Shown piece by piece: positions 34,738 through 43,460 of a DNA stretch of 64,000 nt. The position numbers and the translations under genes were made by a program. Within the stretch, counting starts at the first letter, position 1; each line of letters opens with the position of its first letter. The notes beneath the pieces are model-generated. The model had not been told where the DNA came from. It was given only the letters and a program-made list of their open reading frames with translations, and did no database searches. This DNA comes from Arthrobacter sp. Leaf137. GTDB lineage: Bacteria; Actinomycetota; Actinomycetes; Actinomycetales; Micrococcaceae. Location of the stretch: positions 124,001 to 188,000 of the forward strand of contig NZ_LMOI01000019.1 in assembly GCF_001423525.1 (NCBI RefSeq), given 5' to 3'.

Positions 34738-35835
34738 ATGCGAATGTTTGGTAAAGCAGGAAAGGCCGCAGCGGTAGCTGCCATCGCAGCACTGGCGCTG
34801 ACGGGCTGCGGCCGCTCGGAAACCCCATCGGGCGGAGCGAGTGGCGGCGCCGGCGGATTCGAACAGAACTCCTCCATCGGCGTCGCGCTTCCCCAGAAGA
34901 CCAGTGAGAACTGGGTCCTGGCCGAAAAGCTGTTCAATGACGGCCTCAACGGAGCGGGCTTCAAGGCTGACGTCCAGTTCGCCAACGGCGGCGTGTCGGA
35001 GCAGCAGAACCAGATCAGCGCGATGGTCACCAAGGGTGCCAAAGTCATCATCGTGGGCGCCATCGACGGCTCCCAGCTGGGCACCCAGCTCAAGCAGGCC
35101 AAGGACGCCGGCGCCACCATCATTGCCTATGACCGGCTGCTGCTGAACACCGAGAACGTGGACTACTACGTGGCCTACGACAACTTCAAGGTCGGCGAAC
35201 TGCAGGGCCAGGCCCTGCTGGACGGACTCAAGGCCAAGAAGCCCAATGGCCCGTACAACGTCGAACTGTTCGCCGGCTCCCCTGATGATGCCAACGCCAA
35301 GGTCTTCTTCGACGGCGCCATGAGCGTCCTGAAGCCGAAGATCGACGACGGCACGCTCAAGGTGCTGTCCGGCCAGACGAACTTCGAACAGGCTGTCACC
35401 CAGGGCTGGAAGGCCGAGAACGCCCAGCGCCGCGCTGACACACTGCTGACCGGCAGCTACACCAGTGCTTCCCTGGACGGCGTCCTCTCCCCGAACGACA
35501 CCCTGGCCCGCGCAGTCCTGACCTCCGTCAAGGCAGCCGGCAAGCCGCTCCCCGTGGTAACCGGCCAGGACTCCGAGGTCGAGTCGGTCAAGTCCATCAT
35601 GGCCGGAGAGCAGTACTCAACCATCAACAAGGACACCCGCAAGCTCGTTGAGCACGCCATCACCATGGTGAAGGACCTCCAGGCCGGCAAGGACCTGGAA
35701 ATCAACGACAAGGACTCCTACAACAACGGCGTGAAGACCGTTCCGGCCTACCTGCTGGAGCCGGTCATCGTGACCGCCGCCAACGTGAAGACCGCCTACG
35801 CCGACGATCCGGTACTGGGCCCGATCACCAAGTAG
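34738..35835 (+). CDS. chvE: Multiple-monosaccharide ABC importer, substrate-binding lipoprotein
   Basis: Periplasmic-type sugar-binding protein anchored as a lipoprotein, 365 residues. Signal peptide with lipobox LALTGCG (Cys near residue 23), then a Ser/Gly-rich linker and the ChvE/XylF fold (IGVALPQKTSENWVLAEKLF, IIVGAIDGSQLGTQL, YDRLLLNTENVDYYVAYDN). The YDRL and NDTLARA segments are ligand-pocket regions of the family. ATG at 34738 was chosen because the signal peptide begins there; GAAAGAG lies just upstream. Last gene of the importer operon, followed by a strong terminator. Confidence 0.94.
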   Translation: MRMFGKAGKAAAVAAIAALALTGCGRSETPSGGASGGAGGFEQNSSIGVALPQKTSENWVLAEKLFNDGLNGAGFKADVQFANGGVSEQQNQISAMVTKGAKVIIVGAIDGSQLGTQLKQAKDAGATIIAYDRLLLNTENVDYYVAYDNFKVGELQGQALLDGLKAKKPNGPYNVELFAGSPDDANAKVFFDGAMSVLKPKIDDGTLKVLSGQTNFEQAVTQGWKAENAQRRADTLLTGSYTSASLDGVLSPNDTLARAVLTSVKAAGKPLPVVTGQDSEVESVKSIMAGEQYSTINKDTRKLVEHAITMVKDLQAGKDLEINDKDSYNNGVKTVPAYLLEPVIVTAANVKTAYADDPVLGPITK

Positions 35836-35848
35836 CACTTCATTCCGG

Positions 35849-35882
35849 AACAGCCCGGCTCCCTTGTGGGGGCCGGGCTGTT
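35849..35882 (+). terminator. Intrinsic terminator of the mmsAB-chvE operon
   Basis: An 11-bp perfect stem (35849-35859 with 35872-35882), extended by inner C/G pairs, begins 14 nt after the chvE stop and ends in GTTT. The left arm preceded by no A-run makes it mainly plus-directed, though the convergent pectate-lyase gene stops 33 bp away. Confidence 0.8.
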
Positions 35883-35914
35883 TCCGTTCCCGCCTGCTGT
35901 TGGGGCGGCCTGTT

Positions 35915-37423
35915 CTACGGCTTAACCTTGAGTACTCCGGGGCCTGTGAAGTTCAGCGCGTGGTTCTTCACTGCCTGCGGGGTGCTGAAGGCTTTGTAAC
36001 TGTAGACATCGGCGGGGTCCCAGCCCACGTCGGTGGTGAAGTCCCAGCCCGTCCAGTCCGGAGCCGGGACGCCGCCGGCTTCTGCCTCGGCCAGTGCTTC
36101 CGCGCGGTTCTGCTCAAACGAGGCTTTGGCGATGGCGTTGAGGTCCGTGGGCTGCCCGTTGTACCAGGAGCCGGTGTCGCTGAACCGGTGGCCGTTGTAG
36201 CTGCTGACCATGATCGACGGGTCAGCGCCGGGACCCGTGAATTCGAAGGCGTTGCGTTCGGAGAAGATCCGCGACTCGTAGCCGGCGCCGAGGAAATAGC
36301 TGCTGCCGCCCTGGGCCTCGCTCACCAACGGGTAGTGCGGATCGTCGGTGCTGCCGGCGAAGTAGTTATTGACCACATGGACCTGGCCAAACCGGACACG
36401 GGGTGCACGCTGCTGGAGGTTCTCGAAGTAGTTGCCGATGTAGCTGACGCGCAGCTTGCCGCCGTCCTTGTCAACGTGCTCGTCACCGGACCCCAGGAGC
36501 ATGGTCTTGTCATGGTTGGAGAGCCTGCTGTTGGAAATGGTCACGAAGTCGGTGCCGTCCTTCAGGTCTAGGAGGCCGTCGTGCCGGTTAGCCGGTTTGC
36601 CGTTAGGGCCTTTCGGAGCTTCGCTGTCCGGGAACCGGCCGTCGGAGAGGCTGACATGGTCAATCCACAGGTGATCCGATGTCACCGAGGATACGGCGTC
36701 GAACCGCGCGTTCCAGGCGCCGTTACCGTCATCCGGTGACCAGGTGCTGAAGAAGTCCACCGGCGCTTCCACGCTGAGGTTCCGCATCACCACATTTGTG
36801 GCACTCAGGATCACGATGTTGGCACCAACGAATCCTGAGTCCTCGCCGAGGCCAACCAGTGTGGTGTTGCTGGGCAAGCTGACTTCGATCTGCCGCTTCA
36901 TGTTGTTGCTGCCGGTCTGGCGAAGCTGGCGCTGCTTCTTGCAGTACTCGAAAGTCTGGTCGCTCCAGACCTTGCCGCCAGGTCCAAAGCAGGAGATGTA
37001 CTGGTTGATGTCATAGCCCGGTGCGTAGTCCTGCTCACCAAGGATCCGCCCGTCCGGGGTTTGGTTGCCGTCGATGGTGCCGTTCACATAGACGATCTTG
37101 GGGGCGGTGGGTTGGCCGTTGTTGGCCAGCGCGGCCTTCAGTTCCGCGAGGCTATTTACCTCGTACCGACTTTCAGCAGATGCGCCGGCCCCGCCGTCCG
37201 TGGCACGTCCGACGGCGGCCCAACCAGTCGGTGCCGCGTCGTCGGGTTTGATGACGCCTCCACCGGTGGGTGCGGGCCCGGCCACCGCGGGGGCGGTCCC
37301 TGCCAGGCCGGCGGCGAGCGCGATGGCGGATGCCCCGGCGATCAGGGCAGATCTTCTGCGCAGTCGTTTAGGAAGGAGTTTCTTACTGCTGGGATTGGAC
37401 GTCATCGGCCTGTTTTCCGGCAT
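35915..37423 (-). CDS. Secreted pectate lyase (polysaccharide lyase family 1)
   Basis: Cleaves polygalacturonate by beta-elimination outside the cell; 502 residues. The N-terminus has LPKRLRRRSALIAGASAIAL and a hydrophobic stretch ending in AVAG, either a Sec or a twin-arginine-like signal. The catalytic PL1 region is complete: DHLWIDHVSLSDG near residue 245 (calcium-binding Asp) and APRVRFGQVHVVNNYFAG near residue 350 (catalytic Arg). ATG at 37423, with a second in-frame ATG at 37405 as alternative. Monocistronic, under the LacI-type operator at 37475-37500. The only plant-cell-wall depolymerase in the window. Confidence 0.94.
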   Translation of the reverse strand: MPENRPMTSNPSSKKLLPKRLRRRSALIAGASAIALAAGLAGTAPAVAGPAPTGGGVIKPDDAAPTGWAAVGRATDGGAGASAESRYEVNSLAELKAALANNGQPTAPKIVYVNGTIDGNQTPDGRILGEQDYAPGYDINQYISCFGPGGKVWSDQTFEYCKKQRQLRQTGSNNMKRQIEVSLPSNTTLVGLGEDSGFVGANIVILSATNVVMRNLSVEAPVDFFSTWSPDDGNGAWNARFDAVSSVTSDHLWIDHVSLSDGRFPDSEAPKGPNGKPANRHDGLLDLKDGTDFVTISNSRLSNHDKTMLLGSGDEHVDKDGGKLRVSYIGNYFENLQQRAPRVRFGQVHVVNNYFAGSTDDPHYPLVSEAQGGSSYFLGAGYESRIFSERNAFEFTGPGADPSIMVSSYNGHRFSDTGSWYNGQPTDLNAIAKASFEQNRAEALAEAEAGGVPAPDWTGWDFTTDVGWDPADVYSYKAFSTPQAVKNHALNFTGPGVLKVKP

Positions 37424-37474
37424 GCCACAGAAACCACATGCCTTGAGAGGTGCGGATAGAGGGGTGGGAAGTCA

Positions 37475-37500
37475 TTGCTGAGAAAGCGGTTTCTGAGCAA
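37475..37500. promoter_or_regulatory. LacI-family operator of the pectate lyase gene
   Basis: A 26-bp palindrome: half-site TTGCTnAGAAAn, central CG, then the mirror half. Only two symmetric positions fail to pair. Its core GAAAGCGGTTTC has the same GAAAnCGnTTTC form as the site at 13351-13362. It lies 52 bp upstream of the lyase start and downstream of a consensus -35 box, a position suited to repression. Confidence 0.75.
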
Positions 37501-37509
37501 TAGCTTAAT

Positions 37510-37538
37510 TCTTACGCGCGTCATGACAAGACTGTCAA
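37510..37538 (-). promoter_or_regulatory. Candidate promoter of the pectate lyase gene
   Basis: On the minus strand a perfect TTGACA (37538-37533) is followed after 17-18 nt by TAAGAA. The -10 match is weak. The LacI-type operator begins about 10 nt downstream. Confidence 0.5.
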
Positions 37539-37648
37539 GGGGTCTTCACAGGGCAAACACAGGTTCAGCCGGATTCCTGCACAGCATGCCCGGCGAGGGT
37601 GGATCCGACGCCGGCCTCCCGGGCCGGCACCTGAACCATAGGAGAAAC

Positions 37649-39109
37649 GTGAGCGTCCTTGCCCGGAGCGTAGGCAACGCCTTCAGAAACAAAGTCAGGA
37701 CCGCGGCCGTCGTTGCGGTCCTGGCCGTCGCCATCGGACTGGCCCTGGCCATGCTGGTGGCCAACCAGGCCGTGGGAGCAAAAGTCCAGGAGCTCAATGC
37801 CTCTGTGGGCACCGTCCTGACCGTCAACCCCGCCGGCGGCCAAGGCTTCGAAGGTGGCGGCGAGCCCCTCACCACCGGACTGGCAGCCACCGCCGCGGCC
37901 GTGCCCAACGTCAGCGCCGTCGTCGGGACCTCGTCGTTGCGCCTCCGCAACGCCACCGAGGCCGCGGCACAGACCGGAACCGGAGGCCAGGGCCCCGGCG
38001 GGCAGGGGGGACCCGGCGGGCAGGCCGCAGCAACGCTGACCACCAGCCTCACCGCTGCAGTGGACGCGGGAACGCTGGGCAACCGCAACCAGCAGGCAAA
38101 TGGAACCACGGGGTCCACCGGATCCACAACCACCCAGCCCATGCGGTCGCTGCCCATAACGGCTACGGGCATCGGCGCCGAGGTGGACACCACGGGCAAG
38201 GCGCTCACCATCACCGAAGGCGCAGGGCTGGGAGACTACACCGCCGAGTCCACGAATGCCCTCCTGGGCACCACCCTGGCGGAAAAGAACAACCTCACCG
38301 TCGGCTCCACGTTCACCATCAACGACCAGACGTACACCGTTTCCGGCCTCTTCGATGCCGGAACCACTTTCGGCAACAACGCCGTTTACCTCACGCTTCC
38401 TGCCGCCCAGGCGCTTGCCGGGCTCCCTGATGAACTGTCCAGCATGATCGTCACGGTGAATTCGCTGGACAATGTCGCATCCGCCAAGACCGCCCTGCAG
38501 GACGCGCTCGGCACGGACAAGGCGGACGTCACGCAGGGACAAAACCTGGAGACAGCCGTCAGCTCCCTCGGCAGCGTCAAGAACATCTCGTTCATCGCCT
38601 TCGTCGCTGCACTCGGCACCGCCGGGCTGATCATCCTGTTGATTATGGTCATGCTGGTCCGCGAGCGCCGCCGGGAAATCGGCGTCCTGAAGGCCATCGG
38701 TGCGCCCAACCGCACCATCGGCCTGCAGTTCGTCCTCGAGGCCCTGGTCCTGGCGGCGCTGGGCAGCACAGCGGGCGCCATCATCGCGGCTTTTGCCAGC
38801 AGCGGCATCGCCTCCGCGCTGATCAGCACCAACAGCACGGGAACGACGACGGCAACCACCGCCGGGCGTGGCATGCCCGGCGGAGTTCCCGGGGGCGGAG
38901 CAGGCTTTCCGGGCGGCGGCGCTGGTTTCCCGGGCGGGAATCCGTTCGGCGGCGCCTCCCAGTTGCTCACCTCCGTCACTGCCAGCGCCTCCCCCGGCGT
39001 CATCGCCGCCGGCATTGCGGCGGTGTTCGGCGTCGCGATCATTGGCGCGCTGGTTCCCGCGCTGCTCACGGCACGCATCCGTCCCATCGAAGTCCTGCGA
39101 GGAGAATAG
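37649..39109 (+). CDS. MacB/FtsX-type ABC transporter permease
   Basis: Membrane subunit of a MacB/LolCDE-like system, 486 residues. One helix near the N-terminus (VVAVLAVAIGLALAMLVAN), a large extracytoplasmic domain (about residues 45-310), then three helices and the FtsX signature ERRREIGVLKAIGAPNRTIG near residue 350. Two glycine/proline-rich inserts are unusual: one near residues 110-135 in the extracytoplasmic domain, the other (FPGGGAGFPGG and similar) near 415-435 between the last helices. GTG at 37649 follows AGGAGA. Coupled to the ATPase gene 2 bp later. Confidence 0.9.
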   Translation: MSVLARSVGNAFRNKVRTAAVVAVLAVAIGLALAMLVANQAVGAKVQELNASVGTVLTVNPAGGQGFEGGGEPLTTGLAATAAAVPNVSAVVGTSSLRLRNATEAAAQTGTGGQGPGGQGGPGGQAAATLTTSLTAAVDAGTLGNRNQQANGTTGSTGSTTTQPMRSLPITATGIGAEVDTTGKALTITEGAGLGDYTAESTNALLGTTLAEKNNLTVGSTFTINDQTYTVSGLFDAGTTFGNNAVYLTLPAAQALAGLPDELSSMIVTVNSLDNVASAKTALQDALGTDKADVTQGQNLETAVSSLGSVKNISFIAFVAALGTAGLIILLIMVMLVRERRREIGVLKAIGAPNRTIGLQFVLEALVLAALGSTAGAIIAAFASSGIASALISTNSTGTTTATTAGRGMPGGVPGGGAGFPGGGAGFPGGNPFGGASQLLTSVTASASPGVIAAGIAAVFGVAIIGALVPALLTARIRPIEVLRGE

Positions 39110-39111
39110 CC

Positions 39112-39819
39112 ATGATTGAAGTCAAGAACCTGGTCCGCACCTTCAACTCGGGCGACCGCACCATCAAGCCGGTCAATGACGTCAGCTTCGTCCTCGAACA
39201 GGGCACCCTCGCCTCGATCGTCGGAAAGAGCGGAAGCGGGAAAAGCACACTGCTTTCCCTCCTTGGTGCGCTGGACAAGCCCACCAGCGGCGACGTCGCG
39301 GTCAACGGCGTGAGCCTGGCGGGGATGCCGGATGCCAAACTGACCGAATACCGCCGGCGGGACATCGGCTTCGTCTTCCAGCAGTTCAACCTGATCCCCA
39401 ACCTCTCTGCAGTGGACAACGTGATGCTGCCCATGGAGTTCGCGGGAATGCGCAAGGCCGCCCGCCGGCAGCGCGCCAAGGATCTGTTGGAGCAGGTCCA
39501 GCTGGTCCAGGACAAACACGACAGGCGCACCAACCGGCTTTCCGGCGGCGAGCAGCAGCGCGTCGCCATCGCCCGCGCCCTGGCCAACGAGCCGAAGCTG
39601 ATCCTGGCCGATGAACCCACGGGCAACCTGGACGAGCAGACCGGGGACCACATCATCTCGCTCCTCAGCGCCCTCAGCCGCGACCACAACACCACCATCC
39701 TGGTGGTTACCCACGACCGTGCGCTGGCCAATAAGACCGACCGCAGGTTCCGGCTGCAGCAGGGAAAGCTGACGGAGGACCAGGCGCACCACCGGACCCC
39801 GCTCCCGGTGACGGCCTAG
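39112..39819 (+). CDS. MacB/LolD-type ABC transporter ATP-binding protein
   Basis: ATPase partner of the preceding permease, 235 residues. Walker A is GKSGSGKST near residue 39, the signature is NRLSGGEQQRVAIARAL, Walker B is LILADEPTGNLDEQT and the switch His is in VVTHDRAL. The LADEPTGNLD form is typical for the LolD/MacB clade. Starts 2 bp after the permease gene. In Gram-positives such pairs move peptides, antibiotics or signal molecules by mechanotransmission; the substrate is unknown. Confidence 0.94.
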   Translation: MIEVKNLVRTFNSGDRTIKPVNDVSFVLEQGTLASIVGKSGSGKSTLLSLLGALDKPTSGDVAVNGVSLAGMPDAKLTEYRRRDIGFVFQQFNLIPNLSAVDNVMLPMEFAGMRKAARRQRAKDLLEQVQLVQDKHDRRTNRLSGGEQQRVAIARALANEPKLILADEPTGNLDEQTGDHIISLLSALSRDHNTTILVVTHDRALANKTDRRFRLQQGKLTEDQAHHRTPLPVTA

Positions 39820-39823
39820 CAGA

Positions 39824-39854
39824 ATGGGGAGGGCCGGCGTCGTGCCCTCCCCAT
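39824..39854 (+). terminator. Terminator hairpin after the MacB-like genes
   Basis: An 11-bp perfect stem (39824-39834 with 39844-39854) with a 9-nt loop begins 4 nt after the ATPase stop. No T-tract follows. Confidence 0.65.
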
Positions 39855-39917
39855 CACCCCCCGCACCCACGGGGACCAATCCCCAACGCTCCTTCAGTCC
39901 TGTGGCAGGATGACTGA

Positions 39918-40991
39918 ATGAGTGCCCCCATCGCCACACCATGGTTGTCCAGCCAGGCCGACACGGACCCGCGTTCGACCACCGGCGCGCCCCTCCGCTG
40001 GGGAATCATCGCCACCGGTGGAATCGCCAAATCCGTGGCGCAGGACCTGGCCCTGCTGGCAGATGCCGAACTGTACGCCGTCAGCTCCCGGGGGCAGGCG
40101 ACGGCGGACTCTTTCGCTGCCGCCTATGGCGTCGGCAAAGCGTACGGGGACCACGACGGCGTACACGGCTACCAGCGGTTACTCGCCGATGATGCGGTGG
40201 ACGTCGTCTACGTTGCCACACCCCATGCGCAGCACCACCAGATCGTCTTGGCCGCACTTCAGGCGGGCAAGCACGTCCTGTGCGAAAAAGCCTTCACCAT
40301 CAACGCCCGGGAAGCGGCTGAACTGATTGATGCTGCCCGCAGCCGCAACCTCTTCCTGATGGAGGCCGTCTGGAGCCGCTTCCTCCCCGGCATGCAGCGC
40401 GCCTTCGACATTGCTGCGTCCGGTGAGCTGGGAGAAATCCACTGGGTCACCGCCGATTTGGGTTTCCCCGCACCATACTCCCCTACCGCCCGGCTGTGGG
40501 CACGGCAAGATGGCGGCGGGGCGCTGCTCGATCTCACCGTCTACCCCCTGCTCTGGGCGCTGGGAACGCTCGGGTTCCCCCAAACCGTGAGCGCCACAGG
40601 ACATGTCAACGACGACGGCGTCGATACCCAGAACGCACTGACGCTCGGCTACCACCACGGCGCCCAGGTCCAACTGACCTCATCGCTTTTGGCACATGGA
40701 CCGCGCACCGCGACCGTTGCCGGAAGCCTCGGCTTCCTCCAGAGTGCCGGGTCGATCAACAACCCCCGCCAACTGATCGTGGCCACGGGGTGGGACGAGC
40801 GGCGGACCGAAACGTTCGACGTCGTGGGCAAGGGCTACACCTACGAACTACGCGAAGTGACCCGCTGCATCCAGCAGGGCATTGCGGAAAGTCCGGTAAT
40901 GCCGCTGGAAGATTCGCTGAATACGATGCGCCTCTTTGACGGCGTACGGGCCCAGCTGGCCGTCAGCTATCCGAATGACGGGCATCGTTGA
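39918..40991 (+). CDS. Gfo/Idh/MocA family oxidoreductase
   Basis: NAD(P)-dependent sugar or cyclitol dehydrogenase, 357 residues. N-terminal Rossmann fold RWGIIATGGIAKSVAQDLAL near residue 28, then VDVVYVATPHAQHHQIVLAAL and HVLCEKAFTINAREA, whose EK is the family's catalytic lysine motif. The C-terminal domain starts near AVWSRFLPGMQ and carries GGGALLDLTVYPL with the conserved Asp/Tyr. It resembles trans-1,2-dihydrobenzene-1,2-diol or 1,5-anhydro-fructose reductase-type members; the substrate is not determined. Stand-alone gene with ATG at 39918. Confidence 0.92.
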   Translation: MSAPIATPWLSSQADTDPRSTTGAPLRWGIIATGGIAKSVAQDLALLADAELYAVSSRGQATADSFAAAYGVGKAYGDHDGVHGYQRLLADDAVDVVYVATPHAQHHQIVLAALQAGKHVLCEKAFTINAREAAELIDAARSRNLFLMEAVWSRFLPGMQRAFDIAASGELGEIHWVTADLGFPAPYSPTARLWARQDGGGALLDLTVYPLLWALGTLGFPQTVSATGHVNDDGVDTQNALTLGYHHGAQVQLTSSLLAHGPRTATVAGSLGFLQSAGSINNPRQLIVATGWDERRTETFDVVGKGYTYELREVTRCIQQGIAESPVMPLEDSLNTMRLFDGVRAQLAVSYPNDGHR

Positions 40992-41173
40992 AGCCTCGAC
41001 GCTCGTAAAATCAGAGCATCAACGACGTGACAAAACTGAATGGAAATTCTGGCCCTTTTAGCAGGCGGCATCAATTTCCTGTCACATTCTTTTTATTGAC
41101 CCTAGACTTTCGACGATAAGCAGCCTTAGGATTTTGGCATCGTCGTTTTCTAGCGGTACTGGGGGTGGTACTC

Positions 41174-42190
41174 ATGGCTAATGCACATTCGCCGTGGCGT
41201 GCCATGCGTCCCGTGTTGCTTGCCGGGGCCGCGGCCATCGGCTGGTTGACGATGTCATCCACGGCTGCGTCGGCCGATACCCTTTCTGAGGCTTCTTCCC
41301 TCCTGGGCGGTGTCACCAACTCCGTATCGTTGTCCGTTTCCTCGGTGACAGGCAAGGTTGCCGGAACTGTTCCAACGGATCCGCAGACATCGACTACCGC
41401 TACGACGCCGTCCCCCGCGCCTGTGCCCGCCCAGCCTGCAGGACTGCTGCAGCCAGTGACCAGCCAGGTTTCGGCTGTGGCGGACAACCTGATCTCCTCT
41501 TTGCCGGTGGTGAACCGAGTGGTTCCAACGGGCACAGTTTCTGCCGTTGCAACGCCCATCGTTGACGTCGCGGACGGGACCACTGCGGCCCTTGTTGAGG
41601 CCGTGGTTCCACCGGTCGCCGAGGCCATCCCCGCGCTTGAACCGGTGTTGGTCCCGGTATCCGATCTTGTGACCGGCTCAGACCCGCTTCCGCTTCCCGA
41701 TCTCTCCGAAACCTTGCCGCTGGAAGAACTGCCGGCCTCCGTACCGGTTCCCGCGGCCGGCACCAATGTCGTTGAGCCCATGCAGAATGCCGCCGATGCG
41801 GTACCGGCCGAGTCGTTCGGCGCGGCTGAACCGGCCCCGGCAGCCGAAGTGAACGTTGCGGCGCCGGCCCTGACCGTTTTCCCGGGCTACGGTGCGGCAT
41901 TCCTTGCTGAAACCTCCGGCATCGAGCCTGCTGTGCACCCCTCGGGTGGCGGCGACGACGGCCGGGCGGCCACTGACGATCCCGCGTACCAGCCGGCTCA
42001 GTCCCCTGCCCTTCCGGGCACCGGCACTGGCAGTGGCAGTGGTGGGTCTGCTTCCGCCGCCTCCAGTTCCGCTGCCTGGCTAAGCGCCTACCACTTTGAT
42101 CATTTCCTCTCCCGCGCCGTCCTGGCCCGGGACGACCGTGAACACACCCCTGCACCGGTGTCCTTCGACCCCGGTTCTTCGCCTGACTAG
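41174..42190 (+). CDS. Exported Pro/Ala/Val-rich protein of unknown function
   Basis: No known domain recognised. The 338-residue product has a signal peptide (PVLLAGAAAIGWLTMSSTAA, cleavage probably after SAASA-like TAASA near residue 34), then a low-complexity chain rich in Pro, Val, Ala and Ser with recurring VV/PV pairs, and no C-terminal anchor. ATG at 41174 follows GGGGGTGG. The 182-bp upstream region is unusually AT-rich for this genome and contains TTGACC near 41097, so it probably holds a promoter. The next gene, 88 bp away, encodes a sortase-anchored protein of similar low-complexity style; the two may form one cell-surface unit. Confidence 0.75.
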   Translation: MANAHSPWRAMRPVLLAGAAAIGWLTMSSTAASADTLSEASSLLGGVTNSVSLSVSSVTGKVAGTVPTDPQTSTTATTPSPAPVPAQPAGLLQPVTSQVSAVADNLISSLPVVNRVVPTGTVSAVATPIVDVADGTTAALVEAVVPPVAEAIPALEPVLVPVSDLVTGSDPLPLPDLSETLPLEELPASVPVPAAGTNVVEPMQNAADAVPAESFGAAEPAPAAEVNVAAPALTVFPGYGAAFLAETSGIEPAVHPSGGGDDGRAATDDPAYQPAQSPALPGTGTGSGSGGSASAASSSAAWLSAYHFDHFLSRAVLARDDREHTPAPVSFDPGSSPD

Positions 42191-42278
42191 TTGAGTCCCG
42201 GCTGCCCCTTGCGGCAGCGCGCGGCCATATGGGCAGCTGCATCAGCGCCCTTCATCAACTTCTTCAGGAGAAACCATC

Positions 42279-43460
42279 ATGAGTTCCAACCTTCGCAGGG
42301 GGCTGCTTGGCACCCTCTTCGCCGGTGGACTGCTGGCATTCGGCTGCACAGCAGCGAGCGCGGCGGACACCACCAACACCACCGGATCGGATCTTTCCGC
42401 ATCCGCCCTGATCTCGGCGGCGGCGTCCGCTGATACGGCGTCGTTGGGCCTGCTGGGTGGCCCAACGCCGTCAGACTCAACGGGCGTCGCCGCCGTAGTG
42501 GACGTCGCGCTGAACGCCGGAGACAGCACCGCCGGAGCCGGCAGCGGGCTTGCTGCGGCCGCCGTAGTTGGCCTGGGCCTCGGGGGCGGCAGCACCGCTC
42601 CCGAGGCAGCGACGGCCGACGTGGACGTCCAGGCAGATGTGAACGTCGGCCTGGGTACCGGTTCAGCCATGGCGGAACCGGTCCCCGCGGCCAACGCGGC
42701 CGATGTAGCTCTCGCCGCAGATGCAGTCGTCGTGGACCTCGGAGGGGTTACCGGCTCCAATGAAGGCACCAGCGACGGCCTCACCGCCGTTGTCGACGCC
42801 GATGTAAACGTCGGCCTCGGCCTCGGCAACGACGGAACCACAGACGGCACCAACACCGATGTTGCGATGGACGCCGATGCAATCGTGGACCTCGGCGGCG
42901 TCACCGGAACCAACGGCACCACCGGCGACGGCGGACTCGACACAGCCATCGACGCAGCCATTGACCTCGGCCTCGGCAGCACCGGAAACAACGGCGGAGT
43001 GGATGCCGGCATCGACCTGGGAGTAGACCTTGGCATCGGCGGCATCGGCACGGAGACCCCGGGCACTGAAAACCCCGGCACCGGTACGCCCGGCACTGAG
43101 AACCCGGGCGACGGCGACACCGGCGGCGTTGGCACCGTGGATCCCGGAACAGGCGCATCGGGCACCGATACCCCGGGGACTGAAAACCCCGGCAACGGCA
43201 ACGGCGCAGGGTCCGGTAACGGTACGGGCACCGGCACCCCAGGCGCAGGCACAACCGGAACCAACGGCATCTCCGTAGCACCCGCCGGTTCAACAGCAGT
43301 CAGTGGCGTCATCGCCGCCGACACCACACCGCGAAACGCTCCTGCCCAGGGCGGTGCGGCCGCACTGGCCAACACCGGACTGGACGGCTCCCTCGTCCCG
43401 CTGGCCCTGTTGCTCCTGGCCGCCGGGATCCTGGTGCTTCGCCGGCGCAGGACTTCCTGA
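42279..43460 (+). CDS. Sortase-anchored (LAxTG) surface protein with degenerate repeats
   Basis: Secreted cell-wall protein of 393 residues with no recognised enzymatic domain. Signal peptide at residues 1-28; the central part carries imperfect repeats (DVNVGLGTG / DVNVGLGLGN, VDLGGVTGSN / VDLGGVTGTN) rich in Asp, Gly, Ala and Val; a Gly/Thr/Pro-rich stalk follows with PGTENPG repeats; the C-terminus is a sorting signal, LANTG near residue 363, a hydrophobic helix and RRRR. LAxTG is the class E sortase motif of high-GC Gram-positives. No sortase gene is in the window. Chaplin motifs are absent. Possibly adhesion or surface coat. Confidence 0.85.
   Translation: MSSNLRRGLLGTLFAGGLLAFGCTAASAADTTNTTGSDLSASALISAAASADTASLGLLGGPTPSDSTGVAAVVDVALNAGDSTAGAGSGLAAAAVVGLGLGGGSTAPEAATADVDVQADVNVGLGTGSAMAEPVPAANAADVALAADAVVVDLGGVTGSNEGTSDGLTAVVDADVNVGLGLGNDGTTDGTNTDVAMDADAIVDLGGVTGTNGTTGDGGLDTAIDAAIDLGLGSTGNNGGVDAGIDLGVDLGIGGIGTETPGTENPGTGTPGTENPGDGDTGGVGTVDPGTGASGTDTPGTENPGNGNGAGSGNGTGTGTPGAGTTGTNGISVAPAGSTAVSGVIAADTTPRNAPAQGGAAALANTGLDGSLVPLALLLLAAGILVLRRRRTS

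Noticed and set aside
41174..43460. Chaplin-like proteins
   Set aside because: The Gly-Asn chaplin repeat with paired cysteines is absent; only the LAxTG signal is shared with long chaplins.
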